This document shows positions 1 to 7,617 of a stretch of 25,587 bases of DNA, in pieces (the stretch's first letter is position 1; every line of letters begins with the position of its first letter). This DNA is from JBLHGU01 sp047615875 (GTDB lineage Bacteria > Pseudomonadota > Gammaproteobacteria > Arenicellales > CAJQKF01). The notes below the pieces were generated by a model, which did no database searches, was not told where the DNA came from, and saw nothing but the letters and a program-made list of their open reading frames with translations. Both the position numbers and the translations under genes were made by a program. Where the stretch lies: assembly GCA_047615875.1 (NCBI GenBank), contig JBLHGU010000059.1:1-25587 (forward strand). Direction: 5' to 3'.

Positions 1-229
1 TCTTCAATGAGTTCACGTCACCTATTTTGGGGTGGCCGTCAAACGCCTCAAACAGATGTTGCTCATTTAGATCTGCAAACAACCTTTGTGCAGCCGCACT
101 CAAATTCTCATCACTTTGAAAAGGCATTAGTGCCAGCATACCATCCACCCAGTCATTGCAACTGAGGCAATGATAGAAATGATTTTTCGCCTCTTCTGGC
201 TGCAGTTTATTCAACAGGTCAATATTCAT
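1..229 (-). CDS. uraD: OHCU decarboxylase UraD, C-terminus cut off by window edge
   Basis: Only the first 76 codons are inside the window, read from an ATG at 227-229 that begins 5 bases after the xdhC stop. The peptide starts MNIDLLNKLQPEEAKNHFYH and contains NDWVDGMLALMPF and then AFDGHPKIGD. The GHPxIGD segment is the hallmark of 2-oxo-4-hydroxy-4-carboxy-5-ureidoimidazoline decarboxylase, and its His is the family's catalytic residue. The enzyme performs the last, stereospecific step from urate to S-allantoin in the cytoplasm. Being the last visible gene of the xdhA-xdhB-xdhC run, it says the urate made by xanthine dehydrogenase is degraded further rather than excreted. The rest of the protein, roughly another 90 residues in this family, lies beyond the left edge. 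Urate oxidase and hydroxyisourate hydrolase are not visible here. Confidence 0.9.
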   Translation of the reverse strand, partial: MNIDLLNKLQPEEAKNHFYHCLSCNDWVDGMLALMPFQSDENLSAAAQRLFADLNEQHLFEAFDGHPKIGDVNSLK

Positions 230-234
230 CTTAT

Positions 235-1068
235 TCAGTTCGATTGCTGGTGACTTAGTGTAACCACTTCTGCAGTAATGTCAGGAGCTAAACTTTCTGC
301 CTGCATTTTCATTAAGCTGCTGGCAACGGATACCGCGATCTCCATAGGTAACTTACCACTTAATTGCGGATCGCCTATGGGGCAAGTTAAGCGGCTCAGT
401 TCCTGATCTGTAAAACCACGTTCACGCAGGCGATTACGAAAACGTACTGACTTTGAGCGTGAGCCAATCAAGCCGCAAAACTCAAGTTGTTTTTGACTCA
501 ACACTGCCTCACAAATTTGCAGATCCAGGCTATGACTATGGGTCATTATCAGGAAGTAGGTATTCGCAGGTGCAGCATCAACTAGCGGCTCAAGTTCGAA
601 ACTGGCGTGACAGTTAATGTTTTCCGCCGTTGATTCTGGAAATATTTCCGCCCGATCATCATACCAATCGACACGACAATTGAGTTGGCCAAGAATACCA
701 GTCAATGCCTTGGCGACATGCCCGGCACCAAACAAAGCGATGTTAAATCCGTGCGCATAAAAAGGTTCGAACAACAGTGTAACGTGACCACCACAACACT
801 GATTTAATGCTGGCCCTAAAGGGAATTCTTGAATTTTCGACTGACCATCATGCTCATTCAGCATAGCCCTGGCAATCTCAATGGCGCTAAGTTCCAGCTG
901 TCCACCACCAATGGTTTGAAACTGATTAGCCTCGGACACCACCATCTTGGTCGCATCAGAACGGGGAGAAGATCCTTTAGCCATTAGAATGGTTATTAAT
1001 ACAAAAGACTTATCTGCAGACTTTAGTTGTTTGACCGCCTCATACCATGACGGGTCAGGCAAGTTCAT
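235..1068 (-). CDS. xdhC: XdhC, molybdenum cofactor insertion/maturation factor for xanthine dehydrogenase
   Basis: A 277-residue protein of the XdhC/CoxI family. XdhC binds molybdenum cofactor, promotes its sulfuration and delivers it to the XdhB subunit; it is not part of the mature enzyme. Family marks are all present: GSSPR at about 32-36, IGGGQLE at 53-59, QCCGGHV at 90-96 and the Rossmann-like FGAGHVAK at 113-120, followed by a TH(S)HSLD segment and CGLIGSRSK in the C-terminal domain. The length fits the bacterial XdhC family. The ATG lies 3 bases after the xdhB stop and the gene is followed 5 bases later by uraD, so all four genes are probably one transcript driven from the promoter near 4872-4900. 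Confidence 0.95.
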   Translation of the reverse strand: MNLPDPSWYEAVKQLKSADKSFVLITILMAKGSSPRSDATKMVVSEANQFQTIGGGQLELSAIEIARAMLNEHDGQSKIQEFPLGPALNQCCGGHVTLLFEPFYAHGFNIALFGAGHVAKALTGILGQLNCRVDWYDDRAEIFPESTAENINCHASFELEPLVDAAPANTYFLIMTHSHSLDLQICEAVLSQKQLEFCGLIGSRSKSVRFRNRLRERGFTDQELSRLTCPIGDPQLSGKLPMEIAVSVASSLMKMQAESLAPDITAEVVTLSHQQSN

Positions 1069-1071
1069 CGC

Positions 1072-3399
1072 TTAAGCACCCTTGTTTCTATTCACGATCT
1101 CATCCATGGCAAATAACACCCGCTCAGTTGTAGCCGGGGCATCTAGCCTTGGTGACAGTTTATAGTCAGACAACGAAGAAACGGCATCGCGCAAAGCACA
1201 CCATGCACTGATTGCTAGCATCAGCGGTGGCTCGCCAACTGCCTTGGAGTGATAGATCGTTGCCTCACGATTTGGGCTGTTATCCATTAACCGCACGTTA
1301 AAGTGTTCAGGAACATCAGATACCGCCGGTATCTTGTAGTTAGCTGGGCTGTTGCTTAACAACTTTCCGGATTCATGCCAGACCACCTCTTCAGTGGTTA
1401 ACCAACCCAGGCCTTGCACATAGCCACCTTCAATCTGACCAATATCTATGGCGGGGTTTAATGAGTCACCAACATCTTGAATGATATCTACTGCGGTAAC
1501 CGAATACTCACCACTGTTTGTGTCAACCATCACCTCGGTTACAGCGGCGCCATTGGCGAAGTAGAAAAAAGGCTTGCCCATAGCTTTCTCACGGTCATAA
1601 TAAATCTCCGGGGTACGGTAATAACCCGTTGCAGATAATGACGCGCGACTCATATAAACCTGATTGACGAAATCAGCAAAACTTAACGTTTTATCGCCCA
1701 ATAATACTTGCCCGTTACGAAACTTAATCTGTTCCTCAGCAACAGCGTAATTCTCCACCGCGAACTTCACCAGCCGTTGACGTAACGTATGAGCTGCATC
1801 CAATGCCGCCATACCATTTAAATCTGTGCCAGAAGAGGCTGCTGTGGGCGATGTATTTGGCACTTTGTCTGTGCGAGTCGCTGATACCCCTACAGTGTCT
1901 GCTGCAACCCCAAACACATCTGCAACAACCTGACGCACTTTGGTGAACAAACCCTGGCCCATTTCGGTACCTCCATGGTTAAGGTGCAACGAACCGTCCA
2001 TATAAATATGTAGCAGAGCACCTGCCTGATTGAGATGGGTTGCGGTAAATGAAATGCCAAACTTGACCGGGGTTAATGCCAAACCGCGTTTTATCACCTG
2101 GTTTTCACTATTGAATTTTGTAATTGCCTCTCGACGCTGCCAGTAATCCGCCGTTTTTTCCAGTTGACGAACAAGTTCGGGCACTGTGAAATGACTGATC
2201 TCCTGATGATACTGGGTCAACTGTTTACTATCTGGTTGATAGAAGTTTCGTTTTCTCACATCCAGTGTATCAAGCCCGGTGGCACGGGCTATCTCATCGA
2301 TAACGACCTCTGCAGCCATAATGCCCTGGGGGCCGCCAAAACCTCTAAAAGCTGTATTCGAAACGGTATGAGTACGGCAACGATGGCCGGCTACACGCAC
2401 ATGAGGCAAATAGTAGGCGTTATCGCAATGAAACATGGCGCGGTCAACAATCGCGTCAGACAGATCAGGGGAGCTACCACAGCGTGCCGACAGATCAAAG
2501 TCAACCGCCTCTATCGCTCCATCATCGCTGAATGCCACATCATATCTATTCAGAAAATCATGGCGCTTACCGGTTAGAACCATATCGTCGCCACGGGGCA
2601 ATCGGCATTTTGCGGCACGACCAGTTTTGGCAGCGATTAATGCAGCCACACAAGCCCAGGGGTTCGCCTGGGTTTCCTTGCCACCAAATGCACCACCCAT
2701 TCGACGCACATCGGCCACCACTCTATTCATAGGAACGGCCAACACTTCTGCAACCAGCTTCTGCACCTCGGTTGGATTCTGATTCGAGCTATACACCAGC
2801 ATATAGCCCTGTTGCTGAGTAAACTCATGGGGCACTGCCATCGAGGCCTGGCCTTCCAGATAAAAATGCTCCTGGCCACCGACAAAGGACTCACCCTTTA
2901 TTCTATTTTTAGCAGCATTTAAAACCTTCTCACTCTCACCGCGTTGCATCACGTGACTGGGGCGAACAAAATCTTCCGCTGCCAGTGCTTCCTCTATCAG
3001 GATACGTGGAGTGGACTCTTCGTATTCGACTTTCGCCTTTCTGGCCGCCCGTCGAGCGTCTGTCAGACTATTTGCTGCAACAGCAAATAACGCCTGTCCC
3101 ATAAAATGAACCTCATCTTCGACAAACAAGGGGTCGCCTGGAAACACTGGGCCAATATCACGATGGCCAGGGATATCATCAGCGGTTACGACACAAATCA
3201 CACCTGCAGATGCAGACACTGCCGATAAATCCATGCTCTTGACACGACCATAGGCAATCGCAGTCTGCCCGATGGCTACATGTAGTAAGCCAGCTGGTTC
3301 AGGAATGTCATCGATGTAAAGCGCAGCCCCAGTTACATGGGATACAGCGCTGTCGTGGGCGATAGATTGTCCGACCTGATTGTTGTTATTAATACTCAT
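1072..3399 (-). CDS. xdhB: Xanthine dehydrogenase, molybdenum-binding large subunit XdhB
   Basis: A 775-residue molybdopterin subunit, the size of Rhodobacter XdhB. It oxidises hypoxanthine to xanthine and xanthine to urate in complex with XdhA. Active-site residues align with the characterised enzymes: GGAFGGKE at 235-242 (Glu242, substrate-orienting), Arg320 in VDRAMFHCD, AFRGFGGPQG at 350-359, and the catalytic Glu723 in AVGEPPLMLAISAW. The Glu242-Arg320 spacing of 78 is the same as in bovine xanthine oxidase (Glu802/Arg880), which favours a genuine purine hydroxylase over an aldehyde-oxidase-like relative. The ATG overlaps the xdhA stop as ATGA, implying translational coupling. Substrate and cofactor assignment follows family knowledge; the residues are seen directly. 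Confidence 0.96.
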   Translation of the reverse strand: MSINNNNQVGQSIAHDSAVSHVTGAALYIDDIPEPAGLLHVAIGQTAIAYGRVKSMDLSAVSASAGVICVVTADDIPGHRDIGPVFPGDPLFVEDEVHFMGQALFAVAANSLTDARRAARKAKVEYEESTPRILIEEALAAEDFVRPSHVMQRGESEKVLNAAKNRIKGESFVGGQEHFYLEGQASMAVPHEFTQQQGYMLVYSSNQNPTEVQKLVAEVLAVPMNRVVADVRRMGGAFGGKETQANPWACVAALIAAKTGRAAKCRLPRGDDMVLTGKRHDFLNRYDVAFSDDGAIEAVDFDLSARCGSSPDLSDAIVDRAMFHCDNAYYLPHVRVAGHRCRTHTVSNTAFRGFGGPQGIMAAEVVIDEIARATGLDTLDVRKRNFYQPDSKQLTQYHQEISHFTVPELVRQLEKTADYWQRREAITKFNSENQVIKRGLALTPVKFGISFTATHLNQAGALLHIYMDGSLHLNHGGTEMGQGLFTKVRQVVADVFGVAADTVGVSATRTDKVPNTSPTAASSGTDLNGMAALDAAHTLRQRLVKFAVENYAVAEEQIKFRNGQVLLGDKTLSFADFVNQVYMSRASLSATGYYRTPEIYYDREKAMGKPFFYFANGAAVTEVMVDTNSGEYSVTAVDIIQDVGDSLNPAIDIGQIEGGYVQGLGWLTTEEVVWHESGKLLSNSPANYKIPAVSDVPEHFNVRLMDNSPNREATIYHSKAVGEPPLMLAISAWCALRDAVSSLSDYKLSPRLDAPATTERVLFAMDEIVNRNKGA

Positions 3400-4844
3400 G
3401 ACATGGCAACCGGTTGGTGAGATACACGAGTTTTTTGTTCTGGCTCGATTAGTTGAGTAAACAAACGTTGCACCATTCCAGAGGCAATGCGTTGGCGATA
3501 TTCGGCACTGGCGCGCACATCTGCAATAGGCTGGAAATCATTTGCCAATGCCTGCTGGGCTTGAAGCAGAGTTTCGGTGTTTACCGAAGTTCCGGTTAAG
3601 GTCGACTCGCATTGTCTGGCTCTTTTTGGAATTGCCGCCATACCACCAAAGGCAATACTGGCAGAAATAACTCTATTGCCTTCGACCTGTAGATTGAACA
3701 CACCGAGGGATGTTGATATATCGTCGTCAAAACGTTTGGAATTTTTATAAATCTTCAGCTGCTGACCGGTTTTAGCGCGAGGAATAATCACACTTTGGAT
3801 AAACTCGCCTGACTGGAGGGCGGTTTTTTTATAATCAAGAAAAAAGTCTTCAACTAAGATTGTGCGAGTGGCATCGCCTTTACGCAAAACAATATGTGCT
3901 GCCAAAGCAATGAGCACCGGCGGCATATCGCCAATAGGTGAGGCATTGGCAATGTTTCCACCAATACTGCCCTGATTACGAATTGGTTTGGAACCCAATC
4001 TCTCCAACAACTCACCTAACTCTGGATAATCCCCGACCAATAATTCTTCACAAAGACTATAGCGAGTTGCGGCGCCTATATGAAAACTCTCATCGGTTGT
4101 TTGTATTATATTCAACTCAGGAACAGCGCCAACGTAGACCAGGTTAGGCAGCTCTTTTAATTGCTGAGTCACTTCAAGGGCCAGGTCCGTAGCACCACAA
4201 ACTGGCCTCATCTGTGGATTGCTCTGCATAATGCCGGCTAAATGCGACAAGCTATGAGCAAAAAGAAATCCACTTTCGCCGTTTGTGTCGGACGCAGTTT
4301 CCTGTTGAATTCTTTGTAAGCTTGCAATACTTTTCTCAGCATCAAGAGCAATATGATCAGACTCAGGTTGTTGACAGGAATGTAACGCCGCATCAACTAT
4401 AGGACGATAACCCGTGCAACGACACAGGTTCCCCGCGATAGCCGTCTCAACATCTACACGAGATGCATTGTCTGTATTTTTATACAGTGAGAATAGTGAC
4501 ATGACAAAACCTGGCGTACAAAACCCACACTGCGAGCCGTGACAATCGACCATGGCTTGTTGCACCGGATGTAGCGCATCTCCCTGTGCAAGATGCTCAA
4601 CTGTGATGACCTGTCTACCATGCAAGCTGCCTAGAAAAGTGATGCAGCTATTTATGCTGTAATAGCGCAACTTAGTGCCTTCTAGCTCAGCCACGGCAAC
4701 TGTACATGCACCGCAATCACCGGAAGCACAACCCTCCTTGGTGCCAGTCAGTTGGCGGTCTTCACGTAAATATTCGAGCAAGGTACGATCCGGCTGAAAA
4801 TCATTCAACTGAATCAAATCGTTATTTAACAGGAACTTGAGCAC
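3396..4844 (-). CDS. xdhA: Xanthine dehydrogenase small subunit XdhA (two 2Fe-2S clusters and FAD)
   Basis: A 482-residue electron-transfer subunit that passes electrons from the molybdenum site of XdhB through two iron-sulfur clusters to FAD and NAD+. The plant-ferredoxin-type cluster is held by Cys39, Cys44, Cys47 and Cys67 (KEGCASGDCGACTV), the second by Cys106, Cys109, Cys141 and Cys143 (QCGFCTPGF, LCRCTGYRP). The FAD-binding motif QGSIGGNIANASPIGD is at 291-306, followed by a CO-dehydrogenase-flavoprotein-like C-terminal domain. The start is a GTG at 4842-4844 with a modest purine-rich stretch (GGCGAGA) just upstream; no ATG alternative lies ahead of the first cysteine motif. It is the first gene of the xdhABC-uraD unit and is divergent from the importer operon. 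Confidence 0.95.
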   Translation of the reverse strand: MLKFLLNNDLIQLNDFQPDRTLLEYLREDRQLTGTKEGCASGDCGACTVAVAELEGTKLRYYSINSCITFLGSLHGRQVITVEHLAQGDALHPVQQAMVDCHGSQCGFCTPGFVMSLFSLYKNTDNASRVDVETAIAGNLCRCTGYRPIVDAALHSCQQPESDHIALDAEKSIASLQRIQQETASDTNGESGFLFAHSLSHLAGIMQSNPQMRPVCGATDLALEVTQQLKELPNLVYVGAVPELNIIQTTDESFHIGAATRYSLCEELLVGDYPELGELLERLGSKPIRNQGSIGGNIANASPIGDMPPVLIALAAHIVLRKGDATRTILVEDFFLDYKKTALQSGEFIQSVIIPRAKTGQQLKIYKNSKRFDDDISTSLGVFNLQVEGNRVISASIAFGGMAAIPKRARQCESTLTGTSVNTETLLQAQQALANDFQPIADVRASAEYRQRIASGMVQRLFTQLIEPEQKTRVSHQPVAMS

Positions 4845-4871
4845 TATCTCGCCTCTATGTGGAATACAGAC

Positions 4872-4900
4872 AGAATAAAAAATCTTGACTAAATGGTCAA
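4872..4900 (-). promoter_or_regulatory. Candidate sigma-70 promoter for xdhA-xdhB-xdhC-uraD
   Basis: On the minus strand a -35 box TTGACC (plus-strand 4895-4900) is followed by a 17-base spacer and a -10 box TATTCT (4872-4877). This leaves a leader of about 20-25 bases before the GTG of xdhA. The -35 box is one half of the RutR-type palindrome, so repressor binding would block polymerase directly. Found by eye; the transcription start is not proven. Confidence 0.62.
4885..4900. promoter_or_regulatory. RutR-type (TetR-family) operator palindrome
   Basis: The 16-mer TTGACTAAATGGTCAA differs at one position from the E. coli RutR consensus TTGACCA-N2-TGGTCAA, which I recall from the literature. 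The dyad extends to CTTGAC...GTCAAG at 4884-4901 and is flanked by A-rich and T-rich runs. It sits in the middle of the xdhA/importer divergent region and covers the -35 boxes of both arms. A RutR-like regulator is encoded at 11138-11770 in the same locus, making it the natural ligand-responsive repressor of both arms. The match is seen; who binds it is inference. Confidence 0.8.
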
Positions 4901-4913
4901 GTTTTTATTTAAT
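4885..4913 (+). promoter_or_regulatory. Candidate sigma-70 promoter for the purine importer operon
   Basis: On the plus strand TTGACT (4885-4890), a 17-base spacer and TTTAAT (4908-4913) form a good -35/-10 pair. The -35 is the left half of the RutR-type palindrome, mirroring the xdhA promoter whose -35 is the right half. Transcripts would have a leader of about 85-90 bases. A second possible promoter further down is TTGTCC (4937-4942), a 16-base spacer and CATAAT (4959-4964), lying over the second palindrome. Confidence 0.55.
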
Positions 4914-4934
4914 TCGCTCCAGCATTCATTTTAC

Positions 4935-4955
4935 GTTTGTCCTAATCAGACAAAC
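4935..4955. promoter_or_regulatory. Second perfect palindrome, possible operator of unknown regulator
   Basis: GTTTGTC, seven bases, GACAAAC: a perfect 7-bp inverted repeat between the first importer promoter and the ATPase start. It is not RutR-like. The spacing resembles GntR/FadR-type or other dimeric repressor sites, but I cannot name the factor. It overlaps the alternative promoter TTGTCC/CATAAT, so it could control the importer arm alone. An mRNA hairpin role is unlikely given the low-GC short stem. Confidence 0.4.
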
Positions 4956-4997
4956 TGGCATAATCCCTTGGGGTAGCCTTACCATGCGCCATAAAAC

Positions 4998-5003
4998 GAG
5001 GAG
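4998..5003 (+). promoter_or_regulatory. Shine-Dalgarno GAGGAG deciding the TTG start of the ABC ATPase
   Basis: GAGGAG ends three bases before the TTG at 5007-5009. No ATG or GTG precedes the first conserved beta strand of the ATPase in this frame, so this strong site argues for the unusual TTG start. The same ACGAGGAG octamer precedes the binding-protein gene at 8595. Confidence 0.65.
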
Positions 5004-5006
5004 AAC

Positions 5007-6560
5007 TTGAATAATAGCAATAATTCTGCCGAAACACCGCTGCTTGAACTGACTGGCATAAGCAAGTCATTTCCGGGCTGTTTGGCCAATGATAATGTCG
5101 ACCTGACCATTGCACCGGGGGAAATTCACGCCTTACTGGGTGAAAATGGTGCTGGCAAAAGTACGCTGGTGAAAATTATCTATGGCATTTTGAAGCCCGA
5201 TACTGGCACGCTGAAATGGAATGGCGAATCGGTCAGCATTAGCAATCCTTCTGCAGCCCGAAATCTGGGTGTCGCCATGGTTTTCCAGCATTTTTCTCTG
5301 TTTGAAGCGCTCACCGTGGTCGAAAATATTTTGCTGGGCATGGAAGGCGAACATAGCCTTGACCAACTCGCTGAGCAGATAATTGAGGTTTCCAACTCCT
5401 ACGGATTGCCTCTTGATCCGCACCGTCACGTGCACACATTGTCAGTTGGCGAACGACAAAGAATTGAAATAGTACGCTGTCTTCTACAGCAGCCAAAGCT
5501 TTTGATAATGGATGAACCAACATCCGTTCTGACACCTCAGGAAGTTGAAAAACTCTTTGTAACTCTGCGCCGCCTGGCAGAAGAAGGTCTGTCTATTCTC
5601 TACATTAGTCATAAGCTGGAAGAGATACGGGCACTTTGCCACAACGCCACTATATTGCGTTTAGGCCGACGAGTTGCTGAAGCTGACCCCACCCAGGAAA
5701 CCGCACGCAGCCTGGCTGCTTTGATGATGGGCGAAGAACTGCAAAGCGCTGCAACTCCACCTGCAATTGGCACAAAGAGCACATGCCGCCTGAGTGTGAA
5801 CAATCTAACAATGCAAAGCGGCGACGAGTTCGGTGTTGATTTGAACGGCATCTCTCTGCAGGTTCATTCCGGAGAAATCGTCGGCATCGCGGGTGTTGCG
5901 GGTAATGGTCAGAATGAATTAATGGATGCGCTTAGTGGAGAGCAGACCAGCCCAACCGCTACCGACATTCAACTGGACGGTGAGCCCTGCGGCCAGCTTG
6001 GTGCTGAATCACGACGTAGCCTGGGTCTTGGTTGTGTACCCGAACAGCGTCTTGGCCATGCGGCTGTGCCCGATATGAGCCTCGCTGAAAATGCCTTTCT
6101 AACCGGTCATCATCATCTTGGTATGACCCGTAATGGGTTTGTGCAATTTGAATCCCGTGATCAGTTCGCATCCAAAGTAATCGATGAGTACAACGTCAAA
6201 TGTACCGGCGGCGCGGCCGCTGCTACCAGCCTCTCCGGTGGTAATTTACAGAAATTTATTGTAGGACGGGAAATATTGCAAAATCCCGGTGTACTAGTGG
6301 TTTCTCAACCTACCTGGGGTGTTGACGCTGGCGCTGCCGGAGATATTCAGCAGGCTCTTATCCAACTCGCCGAAAACGGCTCAGCAGTTTTGGTTATTTC
6401 ACAGGATCTGGATGAACTTATGCAGATAAGTAATCGAATTTCCGCAATTTGTGCTGGATCTCTTTCTGAAACATGTCCAACGTCAGAAATCACTATTGAG
6501 AAGATCGGTCTTCTTATGGGTGGCGTTCACACTAGCGAGGCGCAACATGCTGAGGCTTGA
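5007..6560 (+). CDS. ABC transporter ATPase of BMP-type nucleoside/purine importer (two ABC domains)
   Basis: A 517-residue ATPase with two fused nucleotide-binding domains, as in YufO/NupA and RbsA-type importers. Domain 1 is intact: Walker A GENGAGKST at 45-53, Q-loop Gln94, signature LSVGERQ at 145-151, Walker B LLIMDEP at 165-171 and switch His202. Domain 2 is degenerate at its own Walker A (GVAGNGQNE, 296-304, no GKS) but keeps LSGGNLQK at 409-416 and QPTWGVD near 434-440; this asymmetry is normal for the family. It would energise import through the two permeases that follow, with the binding protein at 8595. The start is TTG with a GAGGAG site. The 3' end overlaps the first permease by 14 bases. 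Purine specificity is inferred from the xdh and deaminase neighbours. Confidence 0.92.
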   Translation: MNNSNNSAETPLLELTGISKSFPGCLANDNVDLTIAPGEIHALLGENGAGKSTLVKIIYGILKPDTGTLKWNGESVSISNPSAARNLGVAMVFQHFSLFEALTVVENILLGMEGEHSLDQLAEQIIEVSNSYGLPLDPHRHVHTLSVGERQRIEIVRCLLQQPKLLIMDEPTSVLTPQEVEKLFVTLRRLAEEGLSILYISHKLEEIRALCHNATILRLGRRVAEADPTQETARSLAALMMGEELQSAATPPAIGTKSTCRLSVNNLTMQSGDEFGVDLNGISLQVHSGEIVGIAGVAGNGQNELMDALSGEQTSPTATDIQLDGEPCGQLGAESRRSLGLGCVPEQRLGHAAVPDMSLAENAFLTGHHHLGMTRNGFVQFESRDQFASKVIDEYNVKCTGGAAAATSLSGGNLQKFIVGREILQNPGVLVVSQPTWGVDAGAAGDIQQALIQLAENGSAVLVISQDLDELMQISNRISAICAGSLSETCPTSEITIEKIGLLMGGVHTSEAQHAEA

Positions 6561-7617
6561 ACGCCGACCGGAAGTATCCCGCACCATGGTGTATCTGACA
6601 CCCGTGCTGGCACTCATATTAACGCTTCTTGCGGGGATAGTTCTGTTTACTTTCATGGGCGTACCAGCTGGGGAAGCCCTATACGCATTTTTTGTTGAAC
6701 CAGTAACTTCGGTGTACGGATTGACTGAGCTTGGCGTAAAAGCCACGCCATTGATTTTGATAGGCGTCGCTCTGGCAATAGGTTTCCGCTCTAATGTATG
6801 GAATATCGGCGCTGAAGGGCAGCTAACCCTTGGTGCGATTTTCGGCGGTGGTGTGGCACTCTGGTTTTATGAGGTAGACAGTTTTTTCGTGCTGCCATTA
6901 ATGCTAGTTGCTGGCATGTTTGGTGGTTTTCTGTGGGCCGCCATACCAGCCCTGCTGCGAACCCGATTTAATGCCAGCGAAATTCTTGTCAGCCTAATGC
7001 TGACCTATGTTGCAACATTGATGCTCAGTTATTTGGTGCACGGTCCCTTCCGTGATCCGGATGGCTATAATTTTCCTGAATCCAGAATTTTTCATGAGGC
7101 CGCCACACTACCGATCATTTTTCCTGAATCCCGTCTGCATCTGGGGTTTTTACTGGCATTGTTTGTAGTCGTTGCGGCCTGGGTGCTGATATCCCGAACG
7201 CTGATTGGTTTTCAGCTCAAGGTTATGGGTAGCGCACCGGCAGCGGGACAATATGCCGGATTCAGTCAGAATAAAACGATCTGGCTTTCTTTGGGACTGG
7301 GTGGCGCGGCCGCGGGCCTGGCCGGTATCATTGAAGTAGCAGGGCCTATTGGTCAATTATTACCGTCTATTTCCCCTGGCTATGGATTCACCGCCATTAT
7401 CGTGGCGTTTGTTGGTCGCCTGCATCCTGTTGGTGTGCTATTTGCAGGCCTGCTTATGGCACTTTCCTATTTGGGTGGCGAAAATGCCCAGATCAACTTA
7501 AACCTACCATTGGCTGTAACCGGCGTATTTCAGGGTCTTTTACTGTTTATGCTGTTGGCCTGTGACGTTTTTATTCATTATCGTCTGCGTTTTCGAACCA
7601 GGGGGGCGCAAGCATGA
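6547..7617 (+). CDS. ABC transporter permease 1 (COG4603/YufP-type)
   Basis: An inner-membrane permease of 356 residues when started at the ATG at 6547, which overlaps the end of the ATPase gene by 14 bases. The reading frame stays open back to 6451, but that extension lies inside the ATPase gene and adds a charged, non-family segment, so I reject it. The sequence MLRLERRPEVSRTMVYLTP leads into the first hydrophobic helix. The family motif GFRSNVWNIGAEGQLTLGA is present, and about 8-10 hydrophobic segments can be counted. It pairs with the permease encoded next to form the translocation pore for a nucleoside or nucleobase. The stop overlaps the next start as ATGA. Confidence 0.9.
   Translation: MLRLERRPEVSRTMVYLTPVLALILTLLAGIVLFTFMGVPAGEALYAFFVEPVTSVYGLTELGVKATPLILIGVALAIGFRSNVWNIGAEGQLTLGAIFGGGVALWFYEVDSFFVLPLMLVAGMFGGFLWAAIPALLRTRFNASEILVSLMLTYVATLMLSYLVHGPFRDPDGYNFPESRIFHEAATLPIIFPESRLHLGFLLALFVVVAAWVLISRTLIGFQLKVMGSAPAAGQYAGFSQNKTIWLSLGLGGAAAGLAGIIEVAGPIGQLLPSISPGYGFTAIIVAFVGRLHPVGVLFAGLLMALSYLGGENAQINLNLPLAVTGVFQGLLLFMLLACDVFIHYRLRFRTRGAQA

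Noticed and set aside
2164..2782. Overlapping plus-strand reading frames inside xdhB
   Set aside because: Antisense to the conserved XdhB core, no ribosome sites and no recognisable domain; they are shadows of high-quality coding sequence.
4884..4907. Palindrome with T-run as an intrinsic terminator
   Set aside because: No gene ends here: both neighbours start and point away. A low-GC 6-bp stem in a divergent promoter region fits an operator better.
4956..4971. Possible sigma-54 promoter TGGCATAATCCCTTGG upstream of the importer
   Set aside because: The -24 TGGCA is good, but the distance to the -12 TTG is one base too long and the GC of the -12 box is GG. Sigma-54 promoters tolerate little spacing change.
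6451..6546. N-terminal extension of permease 1
   Set aside because: Lies entirely in the end of the ATPase gene in another frame; the encoded residues are charged and not family-like, while the ATG at 6547 precedes the normal permease N-terminus.
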